DNA from: JBKHXF01 sp046566145 | GTDB lineage: Bacteria; Actinomycetota; Nitriliruptoria; Nitriliruptorales; Nitriliruptoraceae | Length of the DNA stretch: 64,000 nt | Direction of reading: 5' to 3' | Assembly: GCA_046566145.1 (NCBI GenBank) | Contig: JBKHXF010000033.1 | Span: 1-64,000, forward strand | In this document: one piece after another, positions 41,543 through 49,023 of the stretch | Numbering within the stretch: the stretch's first letter is position 1 | Layout of the letters: the number at the start of each line of letters is the position of its first letter | Program-made: the position numbers and the translations under genes | Notes under the pieces: model-generated | What the model was told of the DNA's origin: nothing | The model's database searches: none | Seen by the model: the letters and a program-made list of their open reading frames with translations, nothing else

Positions 41543-42601
41543 GGCCGGGACCGGGTCGAGACCGGAGACGGCGAGCAGGGCGAAGCTCACCAGCCAGTGG
41601 TCGGCGGCGTAGGACCCGCTGGTGACGCGCTCGAGGCCGTCGGCGAGGTGGCGGTCGGCGGCGTCGAGCGCGGCCGACCGGCGCGGGTCACGGCTCGGCA
41701 GCGCGCGGGCGATCGCCCGCCACGACCAGGCGCGTGAGAGCGTGAGGCCGGCGAGGTGCGCGAGGAGGCCGTGGCCGAGGTCGACGACCTCCACCGGGTC
41801 GGCGAGCGAGGGCGGCAGCACGCTCGCGGTGCCCGGCAGGAACCCCTCGTACCAGAGGCCGAAGCGGTCGGTCCCGAGGACCTCGCCGAGGAGGTGCGCC
41901 TCGGTGAGCGTGGGGGACAGGAAGTCGTACCCCGACGGCTCGTACCCCGCCGGCGCGTCGACGTCCTGCAGGTACAGCCGCCGGGCGTGGGTGACGACGG
42001 CGTCCTCGAGCTCCTCGTCGCGGGTGTGAGGGTCCCGGGCGTGGTGGAGGGCGAGGATGCACGCGAAGGCGGTGGAGGTGTGGGTGCCGACCCGCACGGG
42101 GAACGGCAGCCGTCGGAGGTCGGAGAGCAGCTCGGTGGCCATCGCGCGGCTCAGCTCGGACACGACACCGAGCGCGTCGGCGGCCACGCGGGCCAGGTCG
42201 GGGGCGTCGACCAGGTCGGCGCAGCGCGCCAGCTCGGTGTGCAGCTGCAGGGCCCACGCCGCGCCGTAGGGCTGCTCGAAGCCCGGGTGCGCCTCGACGT
42301 ACGCGACCTCGGCCGCGAGGTGCTCGGGTCGCAGGTCGGCCTCGAGCCGCGCCAGCGCCGCGGCCTCGACCTCGGGGGACAGGTCACCGTCGCGCAGCAG
42401 CCGCAGCAGCGACCAGTGCATGTGGACGCTCGAGTGCCAGTCGAACGAGCCCCCGAAGGCCGGGTGCTGCTCGCGCGGCGTGCGCAGGTCGTCGGGGCCG
42501 GCGAGGACCCGACCCGTCACGTACGGGTACTCGCGGGAGATGGTCTCGGTCGCCAGCTCGACCCACGCGTCACGGACGTCGCGGCCGAGTCGTGCGTACA
42601 T
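41531..42601 (-). CDS. DUF2891 protein
   Basis: 356 residues from ATG 42601. The family motif FGGSFDWHSSVHMHWSLLRLLR is near residue 50-70; THTSTAFACILALHHA and EPSGYDFLSPTLTEAHLLGEVL are further conserved blocks. The fold is probably an alpha/alpha barrel like glycan-processing enzymes. No reaction is established. No signal peptide. The stop lies in a 14-bp tandem repeat array. Confidence 0.9.
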   Translation of the reverse strand: MYARLGRDVRDAWVELATETISREYPYVTGRVLAGPDDLRTPREQHPAFGGSFDWHSSVHMHWSLLRLLRDGDLSPEVEAAALARLEADLRPEHLAAEVAYVEAHPGFEQPYGAAWALQLHTELARCADLVDAPDLARVAADALGVVSELSRAMATELLSDLRRLPFPVRVGTHTSTAFACILALHHARDPHTRDEELEDAVVTHARRLYLQDVDAPAGYEPSGYDFLSPTLTEAHLLGEVLGTDRFGLWYEGFLPGTASVLPPSLADPVEVVDLGHGLLAHLAGLTLSRAWSWRAIARALPSRDPRRSAALDAADRHLADGLERVTSGSYAADHWLVSFALLAVSGLDPVPAPWG

Positions 42602-42708
42602 CGTCAGGTCCCTCCCGGCCCGTCACCCCGCCGAGCCGCATCGTCCACCTTGCCACACGCACGTCGACCCCGCCACCGGGCGGGGTCGAACGTGAGGATC
42701 CTCGTGCG

Positions 42709-43146
42709 TCAGCTGGTGAGCCACTCGGGCTTGCCGCCCTTGGTCTCCCAGAAGACCTTCGAGATCTCGTCGATGGCGTCGAGCAGCTTCTGGCCGTCCG
42801 CCGGGTCCACCGTCTTCTTGGCGGCGCCGGCGAGCTTGATGGCGTTCCAGAACTTCTCGTGGAGGTCGGGGTACTTCTCGGCGTGCTCCGGCTTGAAGTA
42901 GTCGGTCCACAGCACCGAGAGGTGGTGCTTGACCAGCTCGGCGCGCTCCTCCTTGATGGCGATCGCGCGGGCCTTGAAGACCTCGTCGTCCGAGTCCTGG
43001 TACTTGACGGCCGCCTGGTACACCGACTCGGCCTCGATGCGGGCCTGCTCGGGGTAGTACACCCCGCACATCAGGTCGCAGTGGGCCTGGACGGTGGCCG
43101 GGGCGCGGAACGGGTTGACGGCCTGCAGCGCAGCGGTGATGCGCAT
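42709..43146 (-). CDS. sodN: Nickel superoxide dismutase
   Basis: 145 residues from ATG 43146 with GAGGAGGAG upstream. Residues 1-21 are the propeptide removed so that His22 becomes N-terminal. The nickel hook reads HCDLMCGVY (22-30): His1, Cys2, Cys6 and Tyr9 of the mature enzyme are kept, but the usual Pro5 (HCDLPCGVY) is Met26, and the residue after Tyr is Tyr, not Asp. The rest (four-helix bundle, KKTVDPADGQKLLDAIDEISKVFWETK) is normal. The maturation protease gene is divergent at 43259. Confidence 0.96.
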   Translation of the reverse strand: MRITAALQAVNPFRAPATVQAHCDLMCGVYYPEQARIEAESVYQAAVKYQDSDDEVFKARAIAIKEERAELVKHHLSVLWTDYFKPEHAEKYPDLHEKFWNAIKLAGAAKKTVDPADGQKLLDAIDEISKVFWETKGGKPEWLTS

Positions 43147-43178
43147 CTGGTTGGCTCCTCCTCGTGGGAGTCGGGGAC

Positions 43179-43195
43179 GTTCGTGTTCGAACCTA
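43179..43195 (-). promoter_or_regulatory. sodN -10 box overlapping a palindrome
   Basis: Reverse-strand TAGGTT at 43190-43195 is a candidate -10 box. GTTCG-TGTT-CGAAC at 43179-43192 is a palindrome overlapping it, in a position to block transcription. It does not resemble the TTGCA-type Nur box known from Streptomyces. Confidence 0.4.
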
Positions 43196-43258
43196 GTCCA
43201 CGGCTCGGGCGACCGACCTGCCCATCCGCCGAGACCACCGGACGAACGGACACCGCGC

Positions 43259-43795
43259 GTGGCACCTCGCCGCACTGCACGCCGCCCGGGAGGCACGCCG
43301 ACCGGGTGGTTGGCCGCGGCCGCCGGCGCGTGGGGCCTGGCGCTGGTGGTGAACCGCTCGCTGCGCGACGTCGAGGGTGCCTCGATGGCACCGACGCTGA
43401 CCGAGGGCGACCGGCTGGTGGTCGCCCCCCGCCTGGGGCTGCCGCGCCACGGCGACGTCGTGGTCCTGCGGGACCCCCGTGACCCCGAGCGCGTCACGGT
43501 GAAACGCGTCGTGGCCCTCCCCGGCGAGCACGTCGCCCTCCGGCGCGGGCGGCTCGTCCTCGACGGGGTCACCCACGCCGAGCCGTACACGACCGGGCCG
43601 ACGCCGGGGAGCCTCGACCTCGTGGTCCCGGAGGACTGCGTGGTGGTGCTCGGCGACAACCGGGGCGGCTCGACCGACTCGCGCGCGTACGGGCCGGTGC
43701 CGCTCGGCCTCGTCGACGCCCTCGTCGTCGCGGTGGTCCACCCGCGGTTGCGCGTCGGCCTCCGGGAGGTCCCCCGCGCCCTCGGCGCCGCCTGA
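43259..43795 (+). CDS. sodX: Nickel-type superoxide dismutase maturation protease (signal peptidase S26 family)
   Basis: 178 residues from GTG 43259 (start uncertain; no strong ribosome site). After one membrane segment, the S26 boxes follow: VEGASMAPTL with Ser42, VKRVVALPGE with Lys82, and LGDNRGGSTDSRAYGPVP. Proteins of this type next to sodN remove the SodN propeptide to expose the nickel-binding His. The divergent arrangement with sodN supports the role. Confidence 0.92.
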   Translation: MAPRRTARRPGGTPTGWLAAAAGAWGLALVVNRSLRDVEGASMAPTLTEGDRLVVAPRLGLPRHGDVVVLRDPRDPERVTVKRVVALPGEHVALRRGRLVLDGVTHAEPYTTGPTPGSLDLVVPEDCVVVLGDNRGGSTDSRAYGPVPLGLVDALVVAVVHPRLRVGLREVPRALGAA

Positions 43796-43981
43796 CCGCC
43801 GGCGCCGGCGGCGGTCAGCCCCGGCGGCGGAGGTCAGCGCCGGCCGCCCCGCCCGCGCGCTTCCTCCGCATCCGCGGGGAACGCGGGCGACCGGAGGCGC
43901 GGGACCACGGCGGCCACCGAACGACGCACGGTTCCTCCGTATCCGCGGGAAGCGTGCCGGCAGCGGCGAACGCCGGACGAG

Positions 43982-44050
43982 CAGCGCGCGCCGGCGCCGG
44001 CGGACAGCGCGCGCCGGCGCCGGCGGACAGCGCGGGCCGGCGCCGGCGGT
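43982..44050. repeat. Three 23-bp tandem repeats ending at the methyltransferase stop
   Basis: Units at 43982-44004, 44005-44027 and 44028-44050 (the third with two changes) share a GCCGGCGCCGGCGG core. The rest of the gap from 43796 holds a separate 20-bp repeat pair (43861-43880 and 43932-43951, TTCCTCCGYATCCGCGGGRA) and no gene. Confidence 0.85.
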
Positions 44051-44895
44051 CAGCGCCGGCGGCAGACCAGGAGGAGCTCGGGGTCGTCGAGGCGGAGCTC
44101 GTCGGCGTCGTACCGGCCCGGCTCGCACCCGACGAGCTCCAGCACGTCGAGGCCGGCGTCGGCGCAGAGCCGCACCGCCTCGCCGGCGGTGTGCGCGGTC
44201 GTCCAGAGGTCGAACGTGCGGCGGGCGTGGTCGGGTCCTCGCACCTCGGCGAGCTGGTGGTGCACCCCGTGGACGACGTCGTAGGCGTCGCCCGGGGCGA
44301 GGTGTCGGGCGGCGAACAGGGCGTGGAACGCGGTCAGCACGACGAGGCCCCCGGGCCGCACGGAGCCGGCGAGGCCGGCGACCACGTCGGGGTCGGAGGC
44401 GGGCGAGGTCCCGAAGCCGCCCTGGCACAGCGTCCACGCCACGTCGACGCCGCCGGCGGCCGTCGCGTCGGCCACGGCCGGCACCGCCGCCAGCCGCCGG
44501 GCGTCGCCGACCTCGAACGCCAGCCCGCCTCCGCCGGCGCGCTCGGCGGCGGTCCGGGCGGCGGCGACGAGCGCCGGCGAGACGTCGACGCCGATCCCGG
44601 TGAGCACGCCGCGCCGGCGGTCCCACGTGGCGAGGGCGCGCAGGTGCCGGCCGTCCCCGCAGCCGACGTCGAGCACCGACACGTCGGCGAGGAGGTCCAC
44701 GCCGTGCCGCGCCAGCCGCTCGACCAGCGCGGTGACCTCACGCTCGGTGCCGCGGGCGAAGGCGTTGCGGGCGTACGCCTCGCCCTGCAGGTCCATCATC
44801 TCGACGTAGAACGCGGGCTCGTCCGGGCCCGGCGCCGGCGGCCGTCGCACGGCCTCGTCACGGTGGTCGCGCCACGCCGGCGGCAGGTCGTCCAC
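44050..44895 (-). CDS. Class I SAM-dependent methyltransferase
   Basis: 281 residues from GTG 44895. Motif I is VLDVGCGDGRHLRAL; GIGVDVSPALVAAAR is the post-I acidic loop; VRPGGLVVLTAFHALF is motif III-like. Family member of the Methyltransf_25/11 type acting on small molecules or protein; substrate unknown. Its start lies 2 nt beyond the cca stop, so the two genes are co-transcribed. Confidence 0.87.
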   Translation of the reverse strand: MDDLPPAWRDHRDEAVRRPPAPGPDEPAFYVEMMDLQGEAYARNAFARGTEREVTALVERLARHGVDLLADVSVLDVGCGDGRHLRALATWDRRRGVLTGIGVDVSPALVAAARTAAERAGGGGLAFEVGDARRLAAVPAVADATAAGGVDVAWTLCQGGFGTSPASDPDVVAGLAGSVRPGGLVVLTAFHALFAARHLAPGDAYDVVHGVHHQLAEVRGPDHARRTFDLWTTAHTAGEAVRLCADAGLDVLELVGCEPGRYDADELRLDDPELLLVCRRR

Positions 44896-44897
44896 GC

Positions 44898-46439
44898 CTA
44901 GCCCTCACCGCCGACAGGGGCCTCGCCGCCGACAGGGGCCTCGCCGCCGGCGTCGGCGTCCTCGCCGGCCTGCCGCTCCGCCCACCACGCGTCGAGCGCG
45001 TCGAGCGCCGCCTGCTCGTCCATCGGGCCGTGCTCGATCCGCAGCTCCAGCAGGTGGTCCCACGCCTCGCCGACGACCCGGCCGGGCGGGATGCCGAGGT
45101 GCGCCATGATCGCGTTGCCGTCGACCGGCGGGCGGAGCTGGTCGAGCTCCTCCTGCTCCTGCAGCGCGGCGACGCGCTCCTCGAGCTCGTCCATCCGCGC
45201 CTGGATCCGGGCGGCCTTCCTCGCGTTGCCGGTGGTGACGTCGGCCCGGGTGAGCAGGTTGAGCCGGTCGAGCAGGTGACCCGCGTCCCGCACGTAGCGG
45301 CGCACGGCCGCGTCGGTCCACCCCATCGCGTAGGTGTGGAAGCGCAGGTGGAGCTTGACGAGCTCGGCGACGTCCTTCGTGGTCTGGTTGTCGAACTTGA
45401 GCTCGCGCATCCGCGCCTTGGTGAGCCGGTACCCGACCATCTCGTGGTGGTGGAAGCTGACGGTGCCGTCGGGGTGGATCTCGCGGGTGTCGGGCTTGCC
45501 GATGTCGTGCAGCAGCGCCGCGAGTCGGAGCACCGCGTCCGGGCCGCCGTCGGGGAGCCGGTCCTCGAGCGCGATCGCGTTCTCGACGACCGCGAGCGTG
45601 TGGGCGTAGACGTCCTTGTGCCGGTGCTGCGGGTCCTTGCACGCGCGCAGCTCGTCGAGCTCCGGCAGCACCCAGCGGGACAGGCCGGAGCGGACCAGCA
45701 GCTGGATGCCGGCGCGGGGCCGCTGCCCGCAGACGAGCTTCACGAGCTCGTCGCGGATCCGCTCGGCCGAGATGGTGGTGAGCCGCTCCCCCATGTCCTT
45801 GGCCGCCGCGAACGTGTCCTCCTCGGCGCGCGCGTCCAGCGTGGAGGCGAAGCGGGCGAGGCGCACCATCCGCAGCGGGTCGTCGCCGAACGACACCCGC
45901 GGGTCGATGGGGGTGCGCAGCACCCTGGCCTGCAGGTCGGCGAGCCCGCCGAACAGGTCGACGAACTCGAACGCGGGGACCCGCACCGCCATCGCGTTGA
46001 CGGTGAAGTCCCGACGGGCGAGGTCGCCCTCGACGTCGTCGCCGAAGGTGACCTCGGGGTGGCGCGAGTCCGGCTCGTACTCGTCGGCGCGGAAGGTCGT
46101 GACCTCGACCTGGCGCCCGCTCCGCTCGGCCGACACGGTCCCGAAGCGGGCGCCCGTGAGCCAGACGGTCCCACGCTCGGCGGTCCACTCCCGCAGCAGC
46201 CGCTCGGACTCGTCGGGGCGGGCCGAGGTGGTGAAGTCGAGGTCGACGTCCTCGAGCGCCTCGGCGTCGCCGCCGGCGAGCAGCGTGTCGCGCACGGTCC
46301 CGCCGACGAGGTAGAGCTCGTGCCCGGAGGCGGCGAAGAGCTCACCGAGCTCGCGGGCCTGCGGGTACACGTCGACGAGCCGCCCGAGCTGGGCGGCCTG
46401 GTCGGCGGTGAGCCGGTTCGCGGGGGCGGTGCTCGACAT
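44898..46439 (-). CDS. cca: CCA-adding tRNA nucleotidyltransferase
   Basis: 513 residues from ATG 46439. The nucleotidyltransferase head has LYLVGGTVRDTLL and DVDLDFTT; the RDFTVNAMAV and DPRVSFGDDPLRMVRLARF motifs of the neck follow; an HD domain is present (LLHDIGKPDTRE). It builds or repairs the 3' CCA of tRNA. The positional counterpart is Rv3907c (pcnA). A reverse-strand TAGCCT at 46451-46456, 11 nt before the ATG, is the likely -10 box. The C-terminus carries an 18-bp duplication (GGEAPVGGEAPVGGEG). Confidence 0.95.
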   Translation of the reverse strand: MSSTAPANRLTADQAAQLGRLVDVYPQARELGELFAASGHELYLVGGTVRDTLLAGGDAEALEDVDLDFTTSARPDESERLLREWTAERGTVWLTGARFGTVSAERSGRQVEVTTFRADEYEPDSRHPEVTFGDDVEGDLARRDFTVNAMAVRVPAFEFVDLFGGLADLQARVLRTPIDPRVSFGDDPLRMVRLARFASTLDARAEEDTFAAAKDMGERLTTISAERIRDELVKLVCGQRPRAGIQLLVRSGLSRWVLPELDELRACKDPQHRHKDVYAHTLAVVENAIALEDRLPDGGPDAVLRLAALLHDIGKPDTREIHPDGTVSFHHHEMVGYRLTKARMRELKFDNQTTKDVAELVKLHLRFHTYAMGWTDAAVRRYVRDAGHLLDRLNLLTRADVTTGNARKAARIQARMDELEERVAALQEQEELDQLRPPVDGNAIMAHLGIPPGRVVGEAWDHLLELRIEHGPMDEQAALDALDAWWAERQAGEDADAGGEAPVGGEAPVGGEG

Positions 46440-46472
46440 GGCTGCGGGCGAGGCTACCGACGCCCCGACGCC

Positions 46473-46829
46473 TCACCCCGCCGGCGGCCGGGTCCGCTCC
46501 TCGCAGTCGAGGCGCCGGGCGAGCGTGTCGGCGAGCTCCCGGGCCCGCGCCACGCCGGCGGCGTCGAGCGGGCCGGCGTCGAGCAGGTCCTCGATCGCGC
46601 GCGCGTCCCGGCCGGCCGAGTGGAACCCGTAGGTGCCGGCCGACCCGGCGAGCCGGTGCGCCATGGAGCGGGCCTCGTCGTGCGTGACGGCGTCCGGCGA
46701 GCCACCGGCGAAGGCGGCGCGGAGCCCGGCGACCTTGCCCTCGATCGAGTCGCGGACCCGCTCGTAGAGCATGGCCTGCAGCTCGTCCTGGCCGTCGGCC
46801 GGCTCGCCGCTGCCGTCGTCGACGACCAC
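46473..46829 (-). CDS. Hpt (histidine phosphotransfer) domain protein
   Basis: 118 residues from GTG 46829, 2 nt after the pilT stop. The phosphoacceptor motif is MAHRLAGSAGTYGF (His in AHRLAGS), in a four-helix arrangement. Hpt proteins relay phosphate between hybrid kinases and response regulators. Coupling to pilT suggests phosphorelay control of pilus retraction, as in chemosensory Pil systems, but no kinase or regulator is adjacent. Confidence 0.82.
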   Translation of the reverse strand: MVVDDGSGEPADGQDELQAMLYERVRDSIEGKVAGLRAAFAGGSPDAVTHDEARSMAHRLAGSAGTYGFHSAGRDARAIEDLLDAGPLDAAGVARARELADTLARRLDCEERTRPPAG

Positions 46830-46831
46830 GC

Positions 46832-47908
46832 TCAGCCCGACAGGCCCGCGGCGCGCAGCGCCACCCGGAAGTCGTGCGGGTTCGTGGCCGCCGCGAGCGC
46901 GTCGCGCAGGGTGACCTCGCCGTCCTTGTAGAGCTGCAGCAGGTGCTGGTCGAAGGTCTGCATGCCGTAGTACTCGCCGTCGGCGATGGCCTCCTCGATG
47001 TGGGCCGTCTGCGCCGGGTCGATGAGGAACTCGTACAGGCGGGTCGTCATCACCATGACCTCGACGACGGCGATGCGACCCTCGCCGGTGGCGCGCGGGA
47101 CCAGCCGCTGGCAGACGATGCCCTTCAGCGAGTTCGCCATCGACAGCCGGGCCTGCTGCTGCTGCTCCTTGGGGTACATGTCGACGACGCGGTTGATGGT
47201 CTCCCGCGCGTCGGTGGTGTGCAGCGTCGAGACGACGAGGTGGCCGGTCTCGGCGGCCTGCAGGGCGGCCGTCACCGTCTCGATGTCGCGCATCTCGCCG
47301 ATGAAGATGACGTCGGGGTCCTGCCGGGACACGGCCTTCAGCGCCGTCGGGAAGTCCTTGGTGTCGACGCCGATCTCGCGCTGGTCGATGATCGCCTGGT
47401 CGTCGCGGTGCATGACCTCGATCGGGTCCTCGATCGTGACGACGTGGCACCGGCGGCTGCGGTTGATGTGCCCGAGCATCGCGGCGGTCGTGGTCGTCTT
47501 GCCGGAGCCCGTCGGGCCGGTGACGAGGATCAGCCCGCGGTGCTCCTCGGCGAGCTTGCGCACCGCCGGCGGCAGGCCGAGCGCCTCGAAGTCGGGCGTG
47601 CCGGGCAGGACCCGCCGCAGGACGATCCCGACCGAGCCGCGCTGCCGGAACGCGTTGACGCGGAACCGGCCGACGTTCGGCATCGAGTAGGCGAAGTCGG
47701 CCTCGTTGTGCTCACGGAACTCCCGCGTGGTGCGCTCGTCCATCATCGACAGGGCGAGCCGCTCGGTGTCCGCGGGCGACAGCGGGGGCAGGTGCGTGAT
47801 GGGCTTGAGGTCCCCGTCGATCCGCACGTACGCGGGGCCGCCGGCCTTCAGGTGCAGGTCGGACCCGCCCTTCTCGACGGTGAACTGCAGGTACTCGGTG
47901 ATCGACAC
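46832..47908 (-). CDS. pilT: Type IV pilus retraction ATPase PilT
   Basis: 358 residues from GTG 47908. SDLHLKAGGPAYVRIDGDL opens the N-domain; GPTGSGKTTT is Walker A; the Asp box (TIEDPIE), Walker B (DVIFIGEMRD) and His box (HLVVSTLHTTDA) are complete. PilT depolymerises pilin for twitching and DNA uptake. No other pilus gene is in the window except a TadE-like protein at 51317. PilT in an actinobacterial core region is unusual. Confidence 0.95.
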   Translation of the reverse strand: MSITEYLQFTVEKGGSDLHLKAGGPAYVRIDGDLKPITHLPPLSPADTERLALSMMDERTTREFREHNEADFAYSMPNVGRFRVNAFRQRGSVGIVLRRVLPGTPDFEALGLPPAVRKLAEEHRGLILVTGPTGSGKTTTTAAMLGHINRSRRCHVVTIEDPIEVMHRDDQAIIDQREIGVDTKDFPTALKAVSRQDPDVIFIGEMRDIETVTAALQAAETGHLVVSTLHTTDARETINRVVDMYPKEQQQQARLSMANSLKGIVCQRLVPRATGEGRIAVVEVMVMTTRLYEFLIDPAQTAHIEEAIADGEYYGMQTFDQHLLQLYKDGEVTLRDALAAATNPHDFRVALRAAGLSG

Positions 47909-47950
47909 GTGCGTGCTCCTCGCCCCCGGGTCGGCACGCAGCGTAGGCCC

Positions 47951-48028
47951 TCAGACCTCGACGAGGACGGTGACCGGACCGTCGTTGACCAGCGCCACGT
48001 GCATGGTGGTGCGGAACCGACCCGTCGC
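47951..48028 (-). pseudogene. dtd: C-terminal relic of D-aminoacyl-tRNA deacylase
   Basis: The reverse strand encodes TGRFRTTMHVALVNDGPVTVLVEV followed by TGA (47951-47953); the NDGPVT fits the NXGPXT active-site motif at the end of Dtd. The frame is closed by a stop about 20 codons upstream, and the first 120 residues of Dtd, including the SQxxQ motif, are absent. The region upstream now holds the promoter of the gene at 48092. A remnant of a deleted gene, not a functional enzyme. Confidence 0.75.
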
Positions 48029-48091
48029 GGCTGGGGGGGCGGGCACCGCGTAGCATCCCGGTCACCCGTCCGCCGTCCTCGAGGAGCCGTG

Positions 48092-48475
48092 ATGGCGACC
48101 GCATCTCGGCTCATCCCCCCGGCCGCCGGCCTGGCGGTCGGGCTCGCCGCCCACGTGTGGTTCGGCACCGTGTTCGACGGCAACGGCACCTACGAGACCG
48201 GTCCCCGCGGGGTGCTCCTCGGCCTCGTGGCCGGCGCGCTCGCCTGGGCGCTCGCGACGGTCCTGCGGCCCGGCGCCGGCGAGGGGCTGCGGCGCGGCGC
48301 GGCCGGGCTCGCCGCCGGTGTCGCGCTGCTGCCGCTGGCGTGGATGCTGCTCGTCCTCGTCGGGTTCGGGCTGCCGGCGCCGACCTCGCCGGAGGGCCTG
48401 TGGATGTACCCGACCACTCTCGCCCTGGTGGCGGACGTGGTGCTGGGCGGGCGGCGGGCGCTGCGGGGCCGCTGA
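48092..48475 (+). CDS. Four-segment membrane protein
   Basis: 127 residues from ATG 48092 with GAGGAG upstream and a TAGCAT -10 box at 48051-48056. Hydrophobic segments at about 8-26, 42-60, 70-96 and 105-120. No family recognised. The Nudix gene 54 bp downstream has its own promoter. Confidence 0.65.
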   Translation: MATASRLIPPAAGLAVGLAAHVWFGTVFDGNGTYETGPRGVLLGLVAGALAWALATVLRPGAGEGLRRGAAGLAAGVALLPLAWMLLVLVGFGLPAPTSPEGLWMYPTTLALVADVVLGGRRALRGR

Positions 48476-48515
48476 CGACCGGCGGAGGCCGGGCACGCAG
48501 CGGACACCCCCTCGC

Positions 48516-48521
48516 TAACCT
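48516..48521 (+). promoter_or_regulatory. -10 box for the leaderless Nudix-DUF6049 transcript
   Basis: TAACCT, then 7 nt, then ATG 48529. No Shine-Dalgarno sequence. Confidence 0.6.
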
Positions 48522-48528
48522 CCGGTGC

Positions 48529-49023
48529 ATGGCCCGCTACCCGACCCGACGCGCCACGTCCGCCGGCGGTGTCGTGTGCGACGACCGAGCCGACGGGCGG
48601 CGGTGGGTGCTGCTGATCGCCCGCCGCAACGCGGCCGGGCGGGCCGAGTGGACGCTGCCCAAGGGCGGCATCGAGGACGGCGAGACCGAGGTCGAGGCCG
48701 CCCTGCGGGAGGTCCGCGAGGAGACCGGTCACGGCGCCGTCGCCGGTGAGCTGCTCGGGACGATCGACTACTGGTTCGTGTGGCGCCCCGACGAGATCCG
48801 CTACCACAAGTACGTCCACTACTACCTGATGTGGTGGGACGGCGAGGCGCCCGGCCCGCGCGACGACGAGGCCGAGCACGTCGAGTGGGTCCCGCTCGAC
48901 GTCGCGCTGGTCCGGCTCGCCCACCGCAACGAGCGCGCGCTCGTGGCCCAGGCCGGCGAGGCGTCGCCGCGCGACGGGCTGTGGGTGGACGTGTCGGGCG
49001 GCGCCGCCGGCGTGGACCGGTGA
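48529..49023 (+). CDS. Nudix hydrolase (MutT4-like position)
   Basis: 164 residues from ATG 48529. The Nudix box is GGIEDGETEVEAALREVREETGH, preceded by EWTLPK. The extension YWFVWRPDEIRYHKYVHYYLM is typical of the actinobacterial enzyme beside pcnA (Rv3908, MutT4), which acts on nucleotide-type substrates. Its stop overlaps the next start by 4 bp. Confidence 0.92.
   Translation: MARYPTRRATSAGGVVCDDRADGRRWVLLIARRNAAGRAEWTLPKGGIEDGETEVEAALREVREETGHGAVAGELLGTIDYWFVWRPDEIRYHKYVHYYLMWWDGEAPGPRDDEAEHVEWVPLDVALVRLAHRNERALVAQAGEASPRDGLWVDVSGGAAGVDR

Noticed and set aside
43796..44049. CRISPR array
   Set aside because: Units are directly adjacent tandem repeats without unique spacers, and no cas genes are present.
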